The notes below the pieces were generated by a model that was not told the DNA's origin, did no database searches, and saw only the letters and a list, made by a program, of their open reading frames with translations. A program made the position numbers and the translations under genes. Shown piece after piece: positions 4,867 to 7,145 of a stretch of 7,145 bases of DNA (the first letter of the stretch is position 1; every line of letters starts with the position of its first letter). Source of the DNA: Lysobacterales bacterium (GTDB taxonomy: Bacteria > Pseudomonadota > Gammaproteobacteria > Xanthomonadales > Marinicellaceae); contig JALWML010000121.1 of the NCBI GenBank assembly GCA_027083915.1, positions 1 to 7,145 of the forward strand, read 5' to 3'.

Positions 4867-7145
4867 TTAATCTTTTTTTCTAGCATTTTTCATCGGTGAG
4901 TCTTTGTATTTCTTTTTCCACAATTGAAAACGTGACTTCACCAATTTAGCAGGCCAATTATTGTTATCAATATTGGTATCTGCTGTTTCTAGATTTGGGT
5001 CAATTTCTAATGATTTAATCTCTTTTTTGGTCATAATCATTTTAGAAACTTCATGGTTATTTTTGCGCCAAATCTCAGCTGGTATGCGCATCATTTGTTG
5101 ACTGCCATCTGTATAAGTGATTCTTAATAGAATTGGCATAACCAAGCCACCAATGTTTTCGAAGTCAATGACATAAATGTTGCGTTTGACTTTAAGCAAG
5201 GCTTTTTCGTCGTCTTTAAGTTTTTCAAGCAGTTCTTTGTAGTTTTTAATATCGGTTTTGTTGACATCAAAGCGGTCATAGCTGTTATAAAAATCCTTAA
5301 GTTCAGGTTTGCGATTGACTAAAAAGTTATAGTTCTTATTGCGTTGCATGGTTAGGGTTTCTGGTTCTTCTTTTTCATCTTTGCGTAAATTTTCTTTATC
5401 AATCTCGGGGTCACGTGTATCCATTTGCATTAAATGAACTTCTTTAATGGCAATATCCACATGATCGGTGGTGTAAAACCATCCGCGCCAAAACCAATCC
5501 AAATCAATGCCACTGGCATCTTCCATGGTGCGGAAAAAATCAGAAGGCATGGGGTGCTTAAATTTCCATCGGCGAGCGTATTCTTTAAAAGCAAAATCAA
5601 ACAATTCACGACCTAGTATGGTTTCACGAAGAATATTTAATGCAGTTGCTGGTTTGGCATAAGCATTATTACCAAATTGCAATAAAGATTCAGAATTTGT
5701 CATGATGGGAACTTGGTTGTCTGAACTCATGTAACCCACAATATTTTTTGCTTCACCGCGACGTGCAGGGTAGTTTTCTTCCCATTCACTCTCAGCTAAA
5801 AATTGCAAGAAAGTATTTAATCCTTCATCCATCCATGTCCATTGGCGTTCGTCCGAGTTAACAATCATGGGGAAATAATTATGACCAACTTCATGGATGA
5901 TAACAGAAATTAAACCGTATTTTGAATGGCGCCACTCATGGTCTTCATCTGATTTTCCATTGTAAGTTTTATCATCATAAGGTCGTGGACCATTAAAACA
6001 TATCATTGGATACTCCATTCCACCAACAGGTCCATTGACCGACCATGCCACAGGGTAGGGGTAATCAAAAGTGTATTTGGAATAAACATCCATGGTATGA
6101 ATAATGCTTGGTGTTGAATACTGATGCCACAATGGATTGGCTTCATTGGGGTAAGCACTCATTGCCATAATGACGTGTCCATTTTGGTCAAAGCCTTGGG
6201 CATCCCATATAAATTTACGTGAGCTTGCAAAGGCAAAATCACGAACATTGTCGGCTTTAAAAATCCATGTTTTTGTGCTAGATGATTTTTTCTTTTCTGC
6301 TTTTTTTGCCTCTTTTGGTGTAACCACATAAACAGGTGTTTTGGCAATTTTTGCTTTGTCCAATCTATCGCGTTGTGATTGAGTTAAGACATCATCTGCA
6401 TTTTGTAACTCGCCAGTGGCTGCGACAATATGATCAGCAGGCACTGTGATGCTAACGGTAAAATCGCTCATGTCGAGGGTAAATTCGCCATTACCTAAAA
6501 ACTGTTTATTCTGCCAACCAGTAACATCCATATAAGCGACCATGCGTGGTTGCCAGCGGGCGATTTCATAAATATAGTTTTTATTTTTTTCAAAATACTC
6601 ATAACCACCACGCCCACCGATAATTTTGGCATCAACTATATTATACCACCAGTCAACACTAAAAGTGATGGATCCGCCTGCTTTGAGCACGCGTGGCAAA
6701 TCAATGCGCATCATGGTTTTATTAATGGTGTGTCTTAATGGTTTGCCATCTTGTGATTTTACCGATGAAATGTGGTAACCACCTTTAAACTTCTCTCTTT
6801 TAAGAAGTTTGGCATAATTATCATAACTAAATTTTTCAAAATCTTTTGGGGCGGTTTCTGCGAGAATATTATCTGAGTCAGCTTGGTAACGATTTTGATC
6901 CAATTGCATCCACAAATAATTTAAATCATGGGGCGATTTGTTATGGTAAGTGATAAGTTCTGTTGCCGTAATTTTTTGTTTATTATCATCCAATGTTGCC
7001 TCAATGACGTATTGCGTACGTTGTTGCCAATATTTTGGCCCAGGTGCTCCACTGGCAATACGTTGGTCATTGGGTGTAGGTAAAATTTCTTCGAGCTGGC
7101 GGAATTTATCATTGGTGTCGTATAAGGATTCGGCATGAAGAACAA
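4867..7145 (-). CDS. M1 family zinc aminopeptidase (N-terminus outside window)
   Basis: The frame is open from the right edge (first full codon at 7143) to the TAA at 4867, giving 758 visible residues; the start and any signal peptide lie outside. Residues here count from that codon. A family-typical segment PTPNDQRIASGAPGPKYW (22-39) leads into the N-terminal beta domain. The exopeptidase motif is GGMEYP (374-379), with Tyr in place of the Asn of GAMEN. The zinc site is HEVGH (417-421) with the third ligand E440 in WMDEG, exactly 18 residues later. The likely catalytic Tyr is Y495 in AYAKPATAL. A C-terminal beta domain ends in the ETADTN...NNWP block near the stop. A lysine-rich stretch (277-286) interrupts the N-terminal domain. 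It should remove N-terminal residues from peptides, probably in the periplasm or outside the cell as in related Xanthomonadales proteins. The stop is followed in frame by TAA and TAG. The TTG at 6993 is an internal Leu codon. Confidence 0.93.
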   Translation of the reverse strand, partial: VLHAESLYDTNDKFRQLEEILPTPNDQRIASGAPGPKYWQQRTQYVIEATLDDNKQKITATELITYHNKSPHDLNYLWMQLDQNRYQADSDNILAETAPKDFEKFSYDNYAKLLKREKFKGGYHISSVKSQDGKPLRHTINKTMMRIDLPRVLKAGGSITFSVDWWYNIVDAKIIGGRGGYEYFEKNKNYIYEIARWQPRMVAYMDVTGWQNKQFLGNGEFTLDMSDFTVSITVPADHIVAATGELQNADDVLTQSQRDRLDKAKIAKTPVYVVTPKEAKKAEKKKSSSTKTWIFKADNVRDFAFASSRKFIWDAQGFDQNGHVIMAMSAYPNEANPLWHQYSTPSIIHTMDVYSKYTFDYPYPVAWSVNGPVGGMEYPMICFNGPRPYDDKTYNGKSDEDHEWRHSKYGLISVIIHEVGHNYFPMIVNSDERQWTWMDEGLNTFLQFLAESEWEENYPARRGEAKNIVGYMSSDNQVPIMTNSESLLQFGNNAYAKPATALNILRETILGRELFDFAFKEYARRWKFKHPMPSDFFRTMEDASGIDLDWFWRGWFYTTDHVDIAIKEVHLMQMDTRDPEIDKENLRKDEKEEPETLTMQRNKNYNFLVNRKPELKDFYNSYDRFDVNKTDIKNYKELLEKLKDDEKALLKVKRNIYVIDFENIGGLVMPILLRITYTDGSQQMMRIPAEIWRKNNHEVSKMIMTKKEIKSLEIDPNLETADTNIDNNNWPAKLVKSRFQLWKKKYKDSPMKNARKKD

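Noticed and set aside
6993..6993. TTG at 6993 as the start of the M1 peptidase
   Set aside because: The frame is open for 50 further codons to the window edge and these encode family-typical sequence (PTPNDQRIASGAPGPKYW and the first strands of the beta domain), so this TTG is an internal Leu.
6921..7145. 74-codon minus-strand open frame at the right edge
   Set aside because: It overlaps the M1 peptidase in another frame, and only the M1 frame gives recognisable protein.

Overview
AT-rich bacterial DNA in which every gene I can support lies on the minus strand, so it reads from right to left. A sigma-32 factor with an intact RpoH box, a 67K-type signal peptide peptidase SppA with catalytic Lys and Ser in the Escherichia coli positions, and a Xanthomonadales-style secreted M1 aminopeptidase point to a low-GC gammaproteobacterium. 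A Marinicella-like lineage is my guess; the sequence alone does not fix the genus.

Layout in transcription order. (1) 7145-4867: most of a large M1 zinc aminopeptidase whose N-terminus lies beyond the window. (2) 4781-1824: a tight three-gene unit of a DUF302 protein, a YciK-like short-chain dehydrogenase/reductase (SDR) and SppA. The first two overlap by 11 nt and the next two are 32 nt apart, so they are very likely one operon. (3) 1680-808: rpoH, behind a 143-nt spacer that carries a good sigma-70 promoter, a possible overlapping sigma-E-like promoter and a small hairpin just upstream of the Shine-Dalgarno. It ends in a strong rho-independent terminator. (4) 696-1: a lipoprotein with at least seven 18-19 residue TVNG repeats, predicted to form a beta-helix and cut off by the window edge. 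Its likely promoter takes its -35 box from the terminator stem of rpoH.

Several products concern the cell envelope or protein quality: a periplasmic or secreted aminopeptidase, a membrane peptidase that clears signal peptides, the heat-shock sigma factor and an envelope lipoprotein. That theme is inferred from location only; no shared regulation is visible. No gap exceeds 150 bases, and I see no tRNA, rRNA, insertion sequence, CRISPR array or phage gene.

Most of the window is ordinary chromosomal housekeeping. The least explained element is the TVNG-repeat lipoprotein. The SDR with altered active-site residues and the rpoH control region are the next most worth checking.
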